A stretch of DNA of 64,000 nt from Turneriella sp942492915 (GTDB lineage Bacteria; Spirochaetota; Leptospiria; Turneriellales; Turneriellaceae), in NCBI GenBank assembly GCA_942492915.1, contig OW818662.1:3410001-3474000 (forward strand). Reading direction: 5' to 3'. The position numbers and the translations under genes were made by a program. How positions within the stretch are numbered: the stretch's first letter is position 1; each line of letters opens with the position of its first letter. Shown in pieces: positions 56,794 to 64,000 of this stretch. The notes beneath the pieces are model-generated. The model was not told the origin of the DNA, did not search any database, and saw only the letters and a program-made list of their open reading frames with translations.

Positions 56794-56839
56794 CATTCGA
56801 AGCTCTTGATTCCCGCCGGGGAATCTAGAGCTTCGAATG
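56794..56839 (+). repeat. 20-pair hairpin upstream of glpD
   Basis: CATTCGAAGCTCT then GATTCCC pair with GGGAATC then AGAGCTTCGAATG, with one T-T mismatch and loop GCCG. It ends 36 nt before the glpD ATG and is not followed by a U-tract, so it is a regulatory or structural element rather than a plain terminator. Confidence 0.6.
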
Positions 56840-56875
56840 ACTTGACCCGGCGAATTTGGTCGCGGGTTCGTCGGC

Positions 56876-58474
56876 ATGAACCTTCGCATCAGCAATATCG
56901 AAAAGCTGAAAAAACACCATTTTGACGTCATCGTCATTGGCGGGGGTATCAACGGCGCTGTGTCGGCGGCCGCGCTTTCGGGCAAGGGTGCTAAGGTCGC
57001 GCTGATCGACAAAGGCGACTTCGCGTCGTTCACCAGTCAAGAATCGTCGAATCTCGCGTGGGGTGGCATCAAGTACCTTGAGACACTCGAATTTGGCCTC
57101 GTGCGTAAGCTCTGCATGTCGCGTAACCATTTGATTCGCAGCTATCCGTCGACGGTACAAGAGATTCGTTTCTTTACAACTATTGAGAAAGGCTTTCGCT
57201 TTCCGGTCTGGTTCATCTGGCTTGGCACCTGGTTCTACTGGCTCATAGGCAACTTCTTTACGCGTACCCCGCGTTATCTCACGAAACGAAAAATCAACAA
57301 ACTCGAACCCAACATCAACACGGCCAACGCAGCCGGGGGTTTTGAATATTCGGATGCATACCTGCACGACAACGACGCTCGCTTCGTTTTTGGCTTTGTC
57401 CGCCAGGCGATGAACAATGGCTGCATTGCAGCCAATTACGTGGCGGCAACTTCGGCAACCAAGGTCGACGGCAAATGGCAGATCGGCGCGAAAGACGTCA
57501 TGACCAAGAAGCCGTTTCGCATTTCAGCCGACATTGTTGTGAATGCCTGCGGCCCTTATGCAGACTCGTTTAATGAATCTGCCGGCGTCACAACCGAACA
57601 CCAGCATGTCTTTTCAAAAGGAATTCACCTCATCGTCAACCGCCTTTCGAAAGAAGAGCGCGTGCTGACTTTTTTTGCCGACGACGGGCGTTTGTTTTTT
57701 GCGATCCCCATGGGCGCTAAAACCTGCATCGGCACGACCGATACGCGTGTGTCGTCACCCGAATCGAAGGTCACGAAAGAAGATCGTGAGTTTGTGCTGC
57801 AAAATATCAACAAACGTTTGAAGCTCGCAACGCCGCTCACCGAAAGCGACATTATCTCCGAGCGATGCGGCGTGCGGCCTTTGGTGGTGAAAAAAGGTAA
57901 AGGCGGCGGAAAAGACTGGATTCAGCTTTCGCGCAAACACGAAATTGAAGTTGACAAGAAGCTCAGGCAGATTACAATTTTCGGCGGCAAGCTCACTGAC
58001 TGCCTCAACGTCGGCGATGAAGTCAGCGAATTCGTCGAAGAGCTCGGGGTCACACTCGCCTATCCGAAGCGCCGCTGGTACGGGGAGCCACACGAGTCTT
58101 TTCGTGACGAGTTTTTTCATCAGGCCAAGTTGATGGATCTCGACAGCTATACCGCGCCGCATGCTTCAGAAAAACTTTCTACACGCTTCTGGCGACGTTA
58201 CGGGGCGCACGCGCTCGTTTTGCTCGAAGAAATTCGTGAAAACCCGGCAGAGGCCGAACTTTTGATCGAGGGCGCCGAATACACGCGCGTTGAAATCAGA
58301 GAGGCTGCAGGCCGTGAAATGGTGACCAAACTCGAAGACTTTTTGCGCCGCCGCTCAAAGATTGCACTCATTGCCCGTAAAGAAGACATTCGCAATTCGA
58401 AGGGCATGAAAGAGGCGTGCAAGATGCTTTTTGGCAAAGATGCCGAGAAGAGATTTAAGGAATATTTTAGCTAA
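56876..58474 (+). CDS. glpD: Glycerol-3-phosphate dehydrogenase (FAD-dependent)
   Basis: A 532-residue flavoprotein. The FAD-binding GGGINGAVSAAALSGKG (residues 22-38) is followed by LIDKGDFASFTSQESSNLAWGGIKYLE, the GlpD signature (TSxxSSxLxxGGxRYLE). ADIVVNACGPYAD and IGTTDTRVSSPESK are later GlpD landmarks. It oxidises sn-glycerol 3-phosphate to DHAP at the membrane and passes electrons to quinone. The insert PVWFIWLGTWFYWLIGNFFT (about residues 116-135) may touch the membrane. Length matches the family (about 500-550). The structured 56646-56839 region is its leader. It is convergent with an unknown gene, sharing a terminator. Confidence 0.9.
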   Translation: MNLRISNIEKLKKHHFDVIVIGGGINGAVSAAALSGKGAKVALIDKGDFASFTSQESSNLAWGGIKYLETLEFGLVRKLCMSRNHLIRSYPSTVQEIRFFTTIEKGFRFPVWFIWLGTWFYWLIGNFFTRTPRYLTKRKINKLEPNINTANAAGGFEYSDAYLHDNDARFVFGFVRQAMNNGCIAANYVAATSATKVDGKWQIGAKDVMTKKPFRISADIVVNACGPYADSFNESAGVTTEHQHVFSKGIHLIVNRLSKEERVLTFFADDGRLFFAIPMGAKTCIGTTDTRVSSPESKVTKEDREFVLQNINKRLKLATPLTESDIISERCGVRPLVVKKGKGGGKDWIQLSRKHEIEVDKKLRQITIFGGKLTDCLNVGDEVSEFVEELGVTLAYPKRRWYGEPHESFRDEFFHQAKLMDLDSYTAPHASEKLSTRFWRRYGAHALVLLEEIRENPAEAELLIEGAEYTRVEIREAAGREMVTKLEDFLRRRSKIALIARKEDIRNSKGMKEACKMLFGKDAEKRFKEYFS

Positions 58475-58502
58475 GGTTTTTCCGAAGGAAAACCCTTAGC
58501 TA
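58468..58502. terminator. Bidirectional terminator between glpD and the 58496 gene
   Basis: TAGCTAAGGTTTTTCC pairs with GGAAAACCCTTAGCTA (16 pairs, one mismatch) around GAA. The stem contains both stop codons. Confidence 0.75.
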
Positions 58503-59116
58503 TAACTCTGCGTCTGTTCAAAAAATCTCTGGTTAGCGTATTGAATCGGCGCGCCGTTGCGCAGGCGACCGTCGGGGGCCTGCGATAATTTTTGCTGAAA
58601 GTCTATGTGAAGTTGTAAGAGATTTTTCAAAAGGTCGTGTTCAAAAAAATCGCGCGCTGATTCTTCGCTCCACTCGAGATGCCACTTACCCTTGTGGCTC
58701 GAAAGTTTAGGCGACCAGCGTCGGTAGCGGTTCATCACAGCGTCCGTGGGCTTCTTGAGCAGCGGAAACAGCCGCGTCTCGGGCCACGGGTAAAAGATCA
58801 TGAGGCAGAGCTCATCTGCATAGATATATTCGCTGAGGGGAATTCTGCCGTTACGAAACTCGCTGGCTTTTGGCTTTCGCAGCCAAACGTGTGTGAGCCT
58901 GCCCGCGTTGGTCTTAAGTTCATTTTGAATGGTACTCCCAATTTCAGTCATCTGCAGCGGAAAATACTGGTCCTTTGAGGGTGACTCTTCGAAAAAGATC
59001 GGCAGCGTGTCTGACGCACGCGGCTTCATCAGCAGTTTGACCCGATCGAAAATCTTGTCGGGCGCCTCATCGGGGTCGCTGCCGTAGATGCGGCTTTTGT
59101 GCCATTCGTGTGCCAT
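58496..59116 (-). CDS. Conserved-type hypothetical protein
   Basis: A 206-residue soluble protein that I do not recognise. There is no signal peptide or TM helix. It is rich in aromatics and charged residues (MAHEWHKSRIYGSDPDEAPD; RLFPLLKKPTDAVMNRYRRW; KGKWHLEWSEESARDFFEHD). A mixed alpha/beta composition is suggested by strands in THVWLRKPKASEF and LCLMIFYPWPE. No catalytic motif is visible. It is convergent with glpD and on the same strand as the PAQR gene 67 nt upstream; a functional link cannot be claimed. Confidence 0.6.
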   Translation of the reverse strand: MAHEWHKSRIYGSDPDEAPDKIFDRVKLLMKPRASDTLPIFFEESPSKDQYFPLQMTEIGSTIQNELKTNAGRLTHVWLRKPKASEFRNGRIPLSEYIYADELCLMIFYPWPETRLFPLLKKPTDAVMNRYRRWSPKLSSHKGKWHLEWSEESARDFFEHDLLKNLLQLHIDFQQKLSQAPDGRLRNGAPIQYANQRFFEQTQSYS

Positions 59117-59183
59117 GTGCGATCGTTCTCATTACTGCGACAGCGGGGCAAACGCGAAGCGGTTGTCTTAGCGCGGTTGTGTC

Positions 59184-60002
59184 TTAAACATAGCGGTAGA
59201 TACACAGAAAGTGCAGCACGCTGCCCGTCAGCACAAACAGGTGCCAGATCATGTGATGGTAAGGCAGGCGCGCCATCGAATAAAAGATAGTGCCCGCGGT
59301 GTATGCGATGCCCCCCGCGAACAGCAGGGCAATACCGCCAGCCGAGAGGCCGACGTACACAGGCTTCACGAAAAAGATGACGAGCCAGCCCATAAGAATG
59401 TATGTCGTCAACGAAACGGCCTCATAGCGATGACCAAAGAGCATCTTGAAGGTGATGCCTATGAGCGCAAGACCCCAGACTATCCCGAAGAATGTCCAGC
59501 CGATCGGGCCGCGCAGTGTCACGAGCAGAATTGGCGTGTAGGTTCCGGCAATCGCAAAGAAAATAGCACTGTGGTCCATCCGCCTAAAAAACTGTTTTGT
59601 TCTTGGGTGCCACAGCGCGTGGTAGAGGCTCGAAGCCATATAGAGAAAGACCATCGACGCACCGAACAGGCTATAGCCGACGATACGCCACGGGTCTTTG
59701 AACTCGACGCCGCGTACGATGAGAAATGCCGTGCCCGCGATGGCGAGGCCGGCACCGATGCCGTGCGTGAGCAGGTTTGCGATTTCATGGCGCATGGCCT
59801 TTTTGAATCGGCTGTGGTGTTGCTTACGGCGCTGCTGAAGAGGGCGCAGCTCACTCGGGTTTGCCGCTTCTGCCGCTTTTCTACCGCGTGTCATCTTGAG
59901 CTTCGCCGGCAAAGATTTCTTGCGCCGCGCGGGAGTGGTTTTTGTTCTAGAAGCTGTTTTGTTCTTCGCGACAGATCGCCGGGCCTTCACTGCTCTTTTC
60001 AT
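59184..60002 (-). CDS. PAQR / hemolysin III family membrane protein with long basic N-tail
   Basis: A 272-residue protein. Residues about 70-272 form a seven-TM hemolysin-III/YqfA-type domain: HEIANLLTHGIGAGLAI, SSLYHAL (conserved Ser-x3-His), RMDHSAIFFAIAGTYTP (RxDHxxI, zinc-ligand region) and PYHHMIWHLFVLTGSVLHF (HxxWHxxV). Three His plus Ser/Asp match the PAQR zinc/hydrolase site. Residues 1-65 are extremely Lys/Arg-rich (KKSLPAKLKMTRGRKAAEA) and of histone-tail composition, unusual for the family, which normally starts near the THxxG motif. The reaction is unknown. Confidence 0.8.
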   Translation of the reverse strand: MKRAVKARRSVAKNKTASRTKTTPARRKKSLPAKLKMTRGRKAAEAANPSELRPLQQRRKQHHSRFKKAMRHEIANLLTHGIGAGLAIAGTAFLIVRGVEFKDPWRIVGYSLFGASMVFLYMASSLYHALWHPRTKQFFRRMDHSAIFFAIAGTYTPILLVTLRGPIGWTFFGIVWGLALIGITFKMLFGHRYEAVSLTTYILMGWLVIFFVKPVYVGLSAGGIALLFAGGIAYTAGTIFYSMARLPYHHMIWHLFVLTGSVLHFLCIYRYV

Positions 60003-60139
60003 ACTGTTCTACCTGATTGGGTGTCTTGGTCTGAATACCACAATTAGATGCTTCGATATCCGATTCGTTGCAAAAAATCTGCGGATCTAAGACCCAAAAA
60101 AACTCTTTACCCGCCTCGCCAAATATTTTCGCATAGCCG

Positions 60140-60415
60140 ATGCTCATCTTTGCGATTCTCTTTTTTTTGCTGGGCAGTTGGCTCGTCATCATTTCGGGAA
60201 AACTTTCAGGCAAGGCAATAGCGGTCGAGTCGCTGCTCGAAGATTCGGGGCCTGCACGGGTGCTCAGGTATATCTTCACGCATAACCCGTTTACCGGTTA
60301 TGAAAAAGATATTCGCATCTTGCTATACGGCGTGGCCGGATTGCTCTTGATTCTGGCGGGATTGTTCGTGGCTGTTTATTTTGTCTTTGTCACATCGGGC
60401 TCTGCGACGCGCTAG
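60140..60415 (+). CDS. Small two-TM membrane protein, unknown
   Basis: A 91-residue protein with two hydrophobic helices (MLIFAILFFLLGSWLVIISG, 1-20; ILLYGVAGLLLILAGLFVAVYFVFV, about 60-85) and a charged loop between them (KAIAVESLLEDSGPARVLRYIFTHNPFTGYEKD). It shows no known family motif. It starts ATG at 60140 between two minus-strand genes and is short, but codon use and hydrophobic pattern support coding. Function is not known. Confidence 0.5.
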   Translation: MLIFAILFFLLGSWLVIISGKLSGKAIAVESLLEDSGPARVLRYIFTHNPFTGYEKDIRILLYGVAGLLLILAGLFVAVYFVFVTSGSATR

Positions 60416-60429
60416 CAGTTACTGAACTG

Positions 60430-62172
60430 CTATAGTTCGAGTGTGCGCATCTGCCCACCGCTCGCATAGTTAACCCGCTTCAGAAAATGAAGCATAATTT
60501 CCTGCTGTTTGCCTTTTACCATTTGGGTAAATGACTCAGAGACAGTGACGTGGTCTTTAATTTTGTCGAGAGTCGACTGGCTCACCAGAACGCTGTTGGC
60601 ACGTGAAGATTTCTCAATTCGCGAAGCCGTATTGACGACATCGCCCAGCGCCGTCCAGTCCATGCGGCGTTTCGTGCCAATGCTGCCGAGAATAACCATG
60701 CCGGTGTTCATGCCTATGCGCATTTCAATCGGCTCTTCGCCGTTGATCTTGCGGTATTCGTTGAGGCCCATAAAGTTCATCTGTATCTCGAAGCCCGCTA
60801 TGACCGCCTCAAGCGGATCAGGAAAAATCGCCATGATGCCGTCGCCCAGAAACTTGTCGATCATCCCGTGATGCGTTTCTATCGACTTAACCGCGATGCC
60901 CAGGGAGAGATTCAACAGGTCGATCACCTGCGCAGGGTCGAGTTTTTCGCTCTTTGAAGTGAACCCGATTACATCGAGAAAGGCAATCGTCAGCTCACGG
61001 TGCTCATTGGGCAGGCGAAACATGCCATGCCGCAGCGTTTCATGCGCCTTTTCGAGTATCATATTCGGAATGTATGGGCGTACAATACTCTGGATATGCA
61101 CGTTTTCAAATACAGAACCCTCAGACAGAGTTGCAGTGTCTTGCTCGAGATTGATCGTCTGCCAGAGGGTCTCAACGCGTTGCGTGTCGTTATTCAGAAT
61201 GCCGCTCACATTAAAGAGAATTTCTTTTGCCGAGCCTTCTTGTTTGATTTTCAGGCGGTAGTTTTCGAAATGGTGAACGATAGCGACATTAAAAGGGCCT
61301 GAGAATATATCTTCCACAAAGCGCGTCTTGAGCATTTCAGGAAAGTCGCCCACCTTTTCTTCGGGCAGAAGCAGCTGCTCCAGAATTGACTGCGAAACTT
61401 CAAGCACGTCGCCTTTGCCGTCGAAGATAACGATACCGTAATGCAGCTGGTTCGCCACGCGGGCGACAAGCTCGTCTGTCACCTTGCCGGTCGTAAGAAT
61501 TTTGATGGCAGAGTCGCTGCTGCCATGAAACAAGGTCAGTGGCAGTTCGATACGCGCAGTCGTCTGCGCGACGCCAACAATTAAATGGAAGTGCGAGGGG
61601 GTGAGGCCGAGACCGCGCAGGGTCAAAAAAATTAGCGACCAACCCAGTCCGGGCTTCTGTTCTGCGGCACCGCCGTCAGCCTGGGTTTCGTCGAGATCGA
61701 CGTACGCGCGAATATTTTCCGCGTGTGCGGTCTGCTTGAGCAAAGCGCGCAGGCTTTCGTGCTCGGCTTTATCGGGCACGCCGTCGTTCATCACTTCAAT
61801 AAGCAGGTTCTCTTCCGTACGAATAAACCGTATCACAACAGAAAGGCTCTTCTGACGGCACATGCGCTCGAAGTTGCGTGCGCTGTTGGTTTCAATCTCA
61901 TCGCGCAGCACACGCTCCCAAGCTTCATAAGGCAAATCACCCAGACCCGATTCTTTGATGGCGTACGTATAGAATACGTGCCGATACAGCGCCTTGAGGG
62001 CATTATCTGCGAGTTCGAAAACCATTGCCGTTACGGGGCCGGTCAGATGCCTGCGGCCCATTGAATGAATCACCTTGCGTATCTCAGACCGAATCGTGTC
62101 TTTTATGCCTGAATAAAGTTCGAACGCGGTGATCTCGAAGAGACTTTCGCGCTTTTCGCTTGTTTCATTCAT
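60430..62172 (-). CDS. HATPase-like domain - PAS - adenylate cyclase fusion
   Basis: A 580-residue soluble protein with three parts. (1) Residues 1-215 form a GHKL ATPase-like domain: N-box FELADNALKAL (N57), G1 NDGVP (129-133), G2 GLGWSLI (175-181). (2) Residues about 225-345 are PAS-like (LHYGIVIFDGKGDVLEVSQSILEQLL). (3) Residues about 390-560 form a class III cyclase: D400 (FLDVIGF), K440, D444 (LGDGIM), D511 (TALGDVVNTASRIE), with R518. Metal and purine-recognition residues are intact, so it should be active; Lys/Asp suggests ATP. ATPase-cyclase fusions of this order are uncommon. It is 13 nt downstream of the HDOD gene and presumably co-transcribed. Confidence 0.82.
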   Translation of the reverse strand: MNETSEKRESLFEITAFELYSGIKDTIRSEIRKVIHSMGRRHLTGPVTAMVFELADNALKALYRHVFYTYAIKESGLGDLPYEAWERVLRDEIETNSARNFERMCRQKSLSVVIRFIRTEENLLIEVMNDGVPDKAEHESLRALLKQTAHAENIRAYVDLDETQADGGAAEQKPGLGWSLIFLTLRGLGLTPSHFHLIVGVAQTTARIELPLTLFHGSSDSAIKILTTGKVTDELVARVANQLHYGIVIFDGKGDVLEVSQSILEQLLLPEEKVGDFPEMLKTRFVEDIFSGPFNVAIVHHFENYRLKIKQEGSAKEILFNVSGILNNDTQRVETLWQTINLEQDTATLSEGSVFENVHIQSIVRPYIPNMILEKAHETLRHGMFRLPNEHRELTIAFLDVIGFTSKSEKLDPAQVIDLLNLSLGIAVKSIETHHGMIDKFLGDGIMAIFPDPLEAVIAGFEIQMNFMGLNEYRKINGEEPIEMRIGMNTGMVILGSIGTKRRMDWTALGDVVNTASRIEKSSRANSVLVSQSTLDKIKDHVTVSESFTQMVKGKQQEIMLHFLKRVNYASGGQMRTLEL

Positions 62173-62185
62173 TAGAGTTCAGGCC

Positions 62186-63088
62186 TCACGCTATCACCGA
62201 AAATATCTGGTAATAAGAATCATTGACGACATCTTTTTTCCAGTCTGCTGTGATGATTGGGCTGTTTGCGTCGATACCGAGCGGTACCAGAAAGTCTTCT
62301 TCTAGCCTCAGCGGTACTTTTTCACAATGCCCGAATTCGTGCATTTTCGCCAGCAAATTAGCGAGTCCCACGATGCGAATTACCTGCTGGTCGTGCGCAG
62401 ACAGTCGTGCGAGCGCCGGGTCGCCCGGCCGGTCGAGAAATACGGTGACCTCACGGTAGATCGACGGCAGGTTCCAGAACTTCATGATCAGCTGCCCCAC
62501 AATTGCATTGTCGACCCCAAAAACTTCTTTCTCTGCCACACGAAAGGCATTTCCCGTGGCTATCGTGCGATCGATCACCTCGATATATTGTTTGCGATCG
62601 ATCTGGTTTAGAATAACTTTGCCGATGTCGTGCAGCAGACCGCCGATAAAAACCTCTTCTGCGATTTGCTTCCATTGCATTTTGTCGCAGATCGTCTTGC
62701 CAATGATCGCCGTCACAAGCGAATGCTGCCACACGTAACGCCTGAAGCGCGCATAGTTGCCCGATAAGAAAATACTCTTCGCCGATGCTGCCGTGACGAT
62801 CGAAACGATCGTGCGAAAGCCGATCATTCCAATCGCCTGTGGCAGAGTGCGTATTTCATTGCCGCGCGAATAGAAGCTCGAGTTAGCCAATTTGAGAATC
62901 AGCGATGCAATCGTCTGGTCTGAGCGAATAAGACGATCAAGTTCGGTGAAGTCCATGCGCGTGTCATCGCGCAATTGCAGTACCGCCGCAAGTACCTGAG
63001 GCTGAAAGGGCAGCTGTATGCCTTTGAGCCGTTCTTCAAGATGCGCCGTATCGAGCAGCATTTGAACCGAAGAGCATACCGCCGTCAT
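62186..63088 (-). CDS. HDOD-domain protein
   Basis: 300 residues from the ATG at 63088 (63061 also possible). Upstream in-frame codons overlap the divergent gene and lack family similarity. The HDOD domain spans about residues 20-215: LPFQPQVLAAVLQL, LIRSDQTIASLILKLANSSFY, IRTLPQAIGMIGFRTIVSIVTA and a downstream HSLVTAIIGK. The degenerate HD region is GGLLHDIGKVILNQ (HD retained), which is unusual since most HDOD proteins lack HD metal ligands. Such domains are scaffolds in signalling. It is followed 13 nt later by the HATPase-PAS-cyclase gene and is probably its partner. Confidence 0.8.
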   Translation of the reverse strand: MTAVCSSVQMLLDTAHLEERLKGIQLPFQPQVLAAVLQLRDDTRMDFTELDRLIRSDQTIASLILKLANSSFYSRGNEIRTLPQAIGMIGFRTIVSIVTAASAKSIFLSGNYARFRRYVWQHSLVTAIIGKTICDKMQWKQIAEEVFIGGLLHDIGKVILNQIDRKQYIEVIDRTIATGNAFRVAEKEVFGVDNAIVGQLIMKFWNLPSIYREVTVFLDRPGDPALARLSAHDQQVIRIVGLANLLAKMHEFGHCEKVPLRLEEDFLVPLGIDANSPIITADWKKDVVNDSYYQIFSVIA

Positions 63089-63181
63089 TCTGGCAACTGC
63101 TGCGCAGAAATACCCGGTGGGATACGCAGGGCAACCAAAATGGATTGACCGACGCTGATCACCCTCGGACTTTGTTTGCCT

Positions 63182-63793
63182 ATGGCAAACGGTACCGCAG
63201 CTCAGACAAAAAAACCCTACTTCTGGCAAAAAAAATACCTGATCGACAAACGCTTTCAGGGCAAGTTTATTCTGCGGTATTCCATTGTGGTGGCTATTTC
63301 GGCCGTTCTCGTCGTCGGTGCACTGTTTGCATTGAAGAATAAGGCCTATAGTTTGCTCCCAGACGGGGCGTCGGTTCTGGCGCAAATGGACGTCGATAAT
63401 CACCAGGCGCTCAAAAAAGACAAAGACGGTAAGTGGCAAATTGTTCCCGAAGGTGAAGGTGAAGAATTCTTTCCCCTGAAAATCACTTCAGGCGGCTTCA
63501 GGTTCTATAATGCTTTTGACCTGTATATCTGGCCGGTCATCGTCGTCACCCTGCTGAATATCCTGATTATTATGATCTATAGCGTGTTCTTCTCACACAA
63601 GGTTGCCGGGCCTGTTTTTAAAATAAAGAAGACGCTCAACCATTATCTCGCAACCGGTGAATACACCGACATCAAACTGCGCAAGGGCGATAACCTCGAC
63701 GACCTTGCCCGCCTCGTCAATCACGCGATTCATAGGCATGAGCATAAGCACAGCTACGACAAACCTGAGATGAGCAGCACAGGCCAGGGTTAA
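63182..63793 (+). CDS. Two-TM HAMP-domain sensor piece
   Basis: A 203-residue protein from the ATG at 63182. A basic N-terminus (PYFWQKKYLIDKRFQGKFILR) leads to TM1 at about 35-55 and a periplasmic domain of about 55 residues. TM2 is PVIVVTLLNILIIMIYSVFFS, then a HAMP domain (VAGPVFKIKKTLNHYLATGEYTDI...GDNLDDLARLVNHAI). The 'YLIDKRFQxKF' start is common to many receptor proteins of delta-proteobacteria and spirochaetes. No output domain follows; the protein ends in a His-rich tail HRHEHKHSYD that could bind metal. It probably acts on a partner, perhaps the next gene (3 nt downstream). Confidence 0.7.
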   Translation: MANGTAAQTKKPYFWQKKYLIDKRFQGKFILRYSIVVAISAVLVVGALFALKNKAYSLLPDGASVLAQMDVDNHQALKKDKDGKWQIVPEGEGEEFFPLKITSGGFRFYNAFDLYIWPVIVVTLLNILIIMIYSVFFSHKVAGPVFKIKKTLNHYLATGEYTDIKLRKGDNLDDLARLVNHAIHRHEHKHSYDKPEMSSTGQG

Positions 63794-63796
63794 CCG

Positions 63797-64000
63797 ATGC
63801 GCCAGTTCGTTTCATTGATTGCTGTGGCGTTTGCCATAGCGGGCCCTTTGCTCGCAGAGTCGACGCGGCCAGAAATACTCGATCGCATTCGCGACTATGA
63901 TATGCGTCACAGCGACCTGCTCGTCAAGATTGTGCGCGACGCAGAGACGCTTCGTTATGCCAAAGTCAGGGCGCTCGAGAAGATGTCGGTGATCTACCGC
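63797..64000 (+). CDS. Exported protein, N-terminal fragment (cut by window edge)
   Basis: 68 codons, open to the window end, starting ATG at 63797. MRQFVSLIAVAFAIAGPLLA is a signal peptide with cleavage after LLA. The mature part begins ESTRPEILDRIRDYDMRHSDLLVK and is helical and charged. It starts 3 nt after the HAMP-protein stop, so the two are co-transcribed. The remainder lies outside the window and the function cannot be given. Confidence 0.65.
   Translation, partial: MRQFVSLIAVAFAIAGPLLAESTRPEILDRIRDYDMRHSDLLVKIVRDAETLRYAKVRALEKMSVIYR

Noticed and set aside
1..64000. CRISPR arrays, rRNA, tRNA, insertion sequences, prophage genes
   Set aside because: I looked for regularly spaced repeats, conserved tRNA arms and transposase or integrase motifs and saw none that could be supported.

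Overview
The window (about 53-55 % GC by eye) is a chromosome segment of a Gram-negative bacterium, most likely a Leptospirales-type spirochaete such as Turneriella. This is inference. It rests on two tandem DUF1554 lipoproteins (a leptospiral family), relaxed spirochaetal lipoboxes (LEGC, GLNC, AANC), an SthK/LliK-like cyclic-nucleotide-gated K+ channel, several class III cyclases and many outer-membrane barrel proteins. I saw no rRNA, tRNA, CRISPR array, prophage or intact insertion sequence. Genes are tightly packed and no gene-free gap exceeds 300 bp.

Layout. 1-3.5 kb: a partial gene, a CsgG/TolB-like outer-membrane protein, a lipoprotein, a TIGR01777 epimerase and a small PhnA-like protein. 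3.7-9.3 kb (minus strand): an enoate/2,4-dienoyl-CoA reductase, an acyl-CoA synthetase and an ILVBL/HACL2-like ThDP lyase, which look like fatty-acid (possibly alpha-oxidation) enzymes. 9.4-10.7 kb: a peroxide-defence island of rubrerythrin, rubredoxin and a PerR-type repressor that has lost its structural zinc cysteines, with a paired operator TAGACT-N-AGTCTA on the promoter. 10.8-15 kb: the CNG channel, HrpB helicase and a STAS protein. 15-18.2 kb: a sulfane-sulfur cassette (rhodanese lipoprotein and DUF2892 divergent from CsoR, DUF6132, CoA-disulfide reductase-rhodanese and an anchored rhodanese). 18.2-23.4 kb: a fatty-acid hydroxylase, a dCache adenylate cyclase and a GAF-Hpt-HATPase kinase.

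23.4-35 kb: an alpha-glucosidase without a canonical start codon, an OMP, an EEP hydrolase, an HPP protein, RecQ with an in-frame palindromic C-rich insert, a second CsgG-like OMP and an SH3b protein with repeated promoter-like elements, a PiT-like permease, STAS and START proteins, a thioesterase and a SpoU methyltransferase. 35-45 kb: a membrane protein with a degenerate receiver domain, CbpA-CbpM chaperones, an MFS permease, a third CsgG-like OMP, a LamG lipoprotein, GH97, a second hydroxylase and a second SH3b protein. 45-55 kb: a penicillin-acylase-like Ntn hydrolase, a half-length TauE protein, the DUF1554 pair, PlsC, an AI-2E permease, MqnA and a four-gene DUF1622/SCO1/MORN/YHYH operon. 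55-64 kb: TMEM43, a highly structured 200-nt intergenic block before glpD, a PAQR protein, an HDOD protein with an HATPase-PAS-cyclase fusion, and HAMP sensor pieces.

Themes. Cyclic-nucleotide signalling recurs (two cyclases and one cyclic-nucleotide-gated channel). Two antioxidant or sulfur modules carry visible regulatory DNA. Envelope proteins are frequent. The strongest candidates for undescribed biology are the zinc-less PerR regulon with its operator pair, the structured element upstream of glpD, the triplicated promoter/repeat element at 29.4-31.6 kb and the ATPase-PAS-cyclase fusion.
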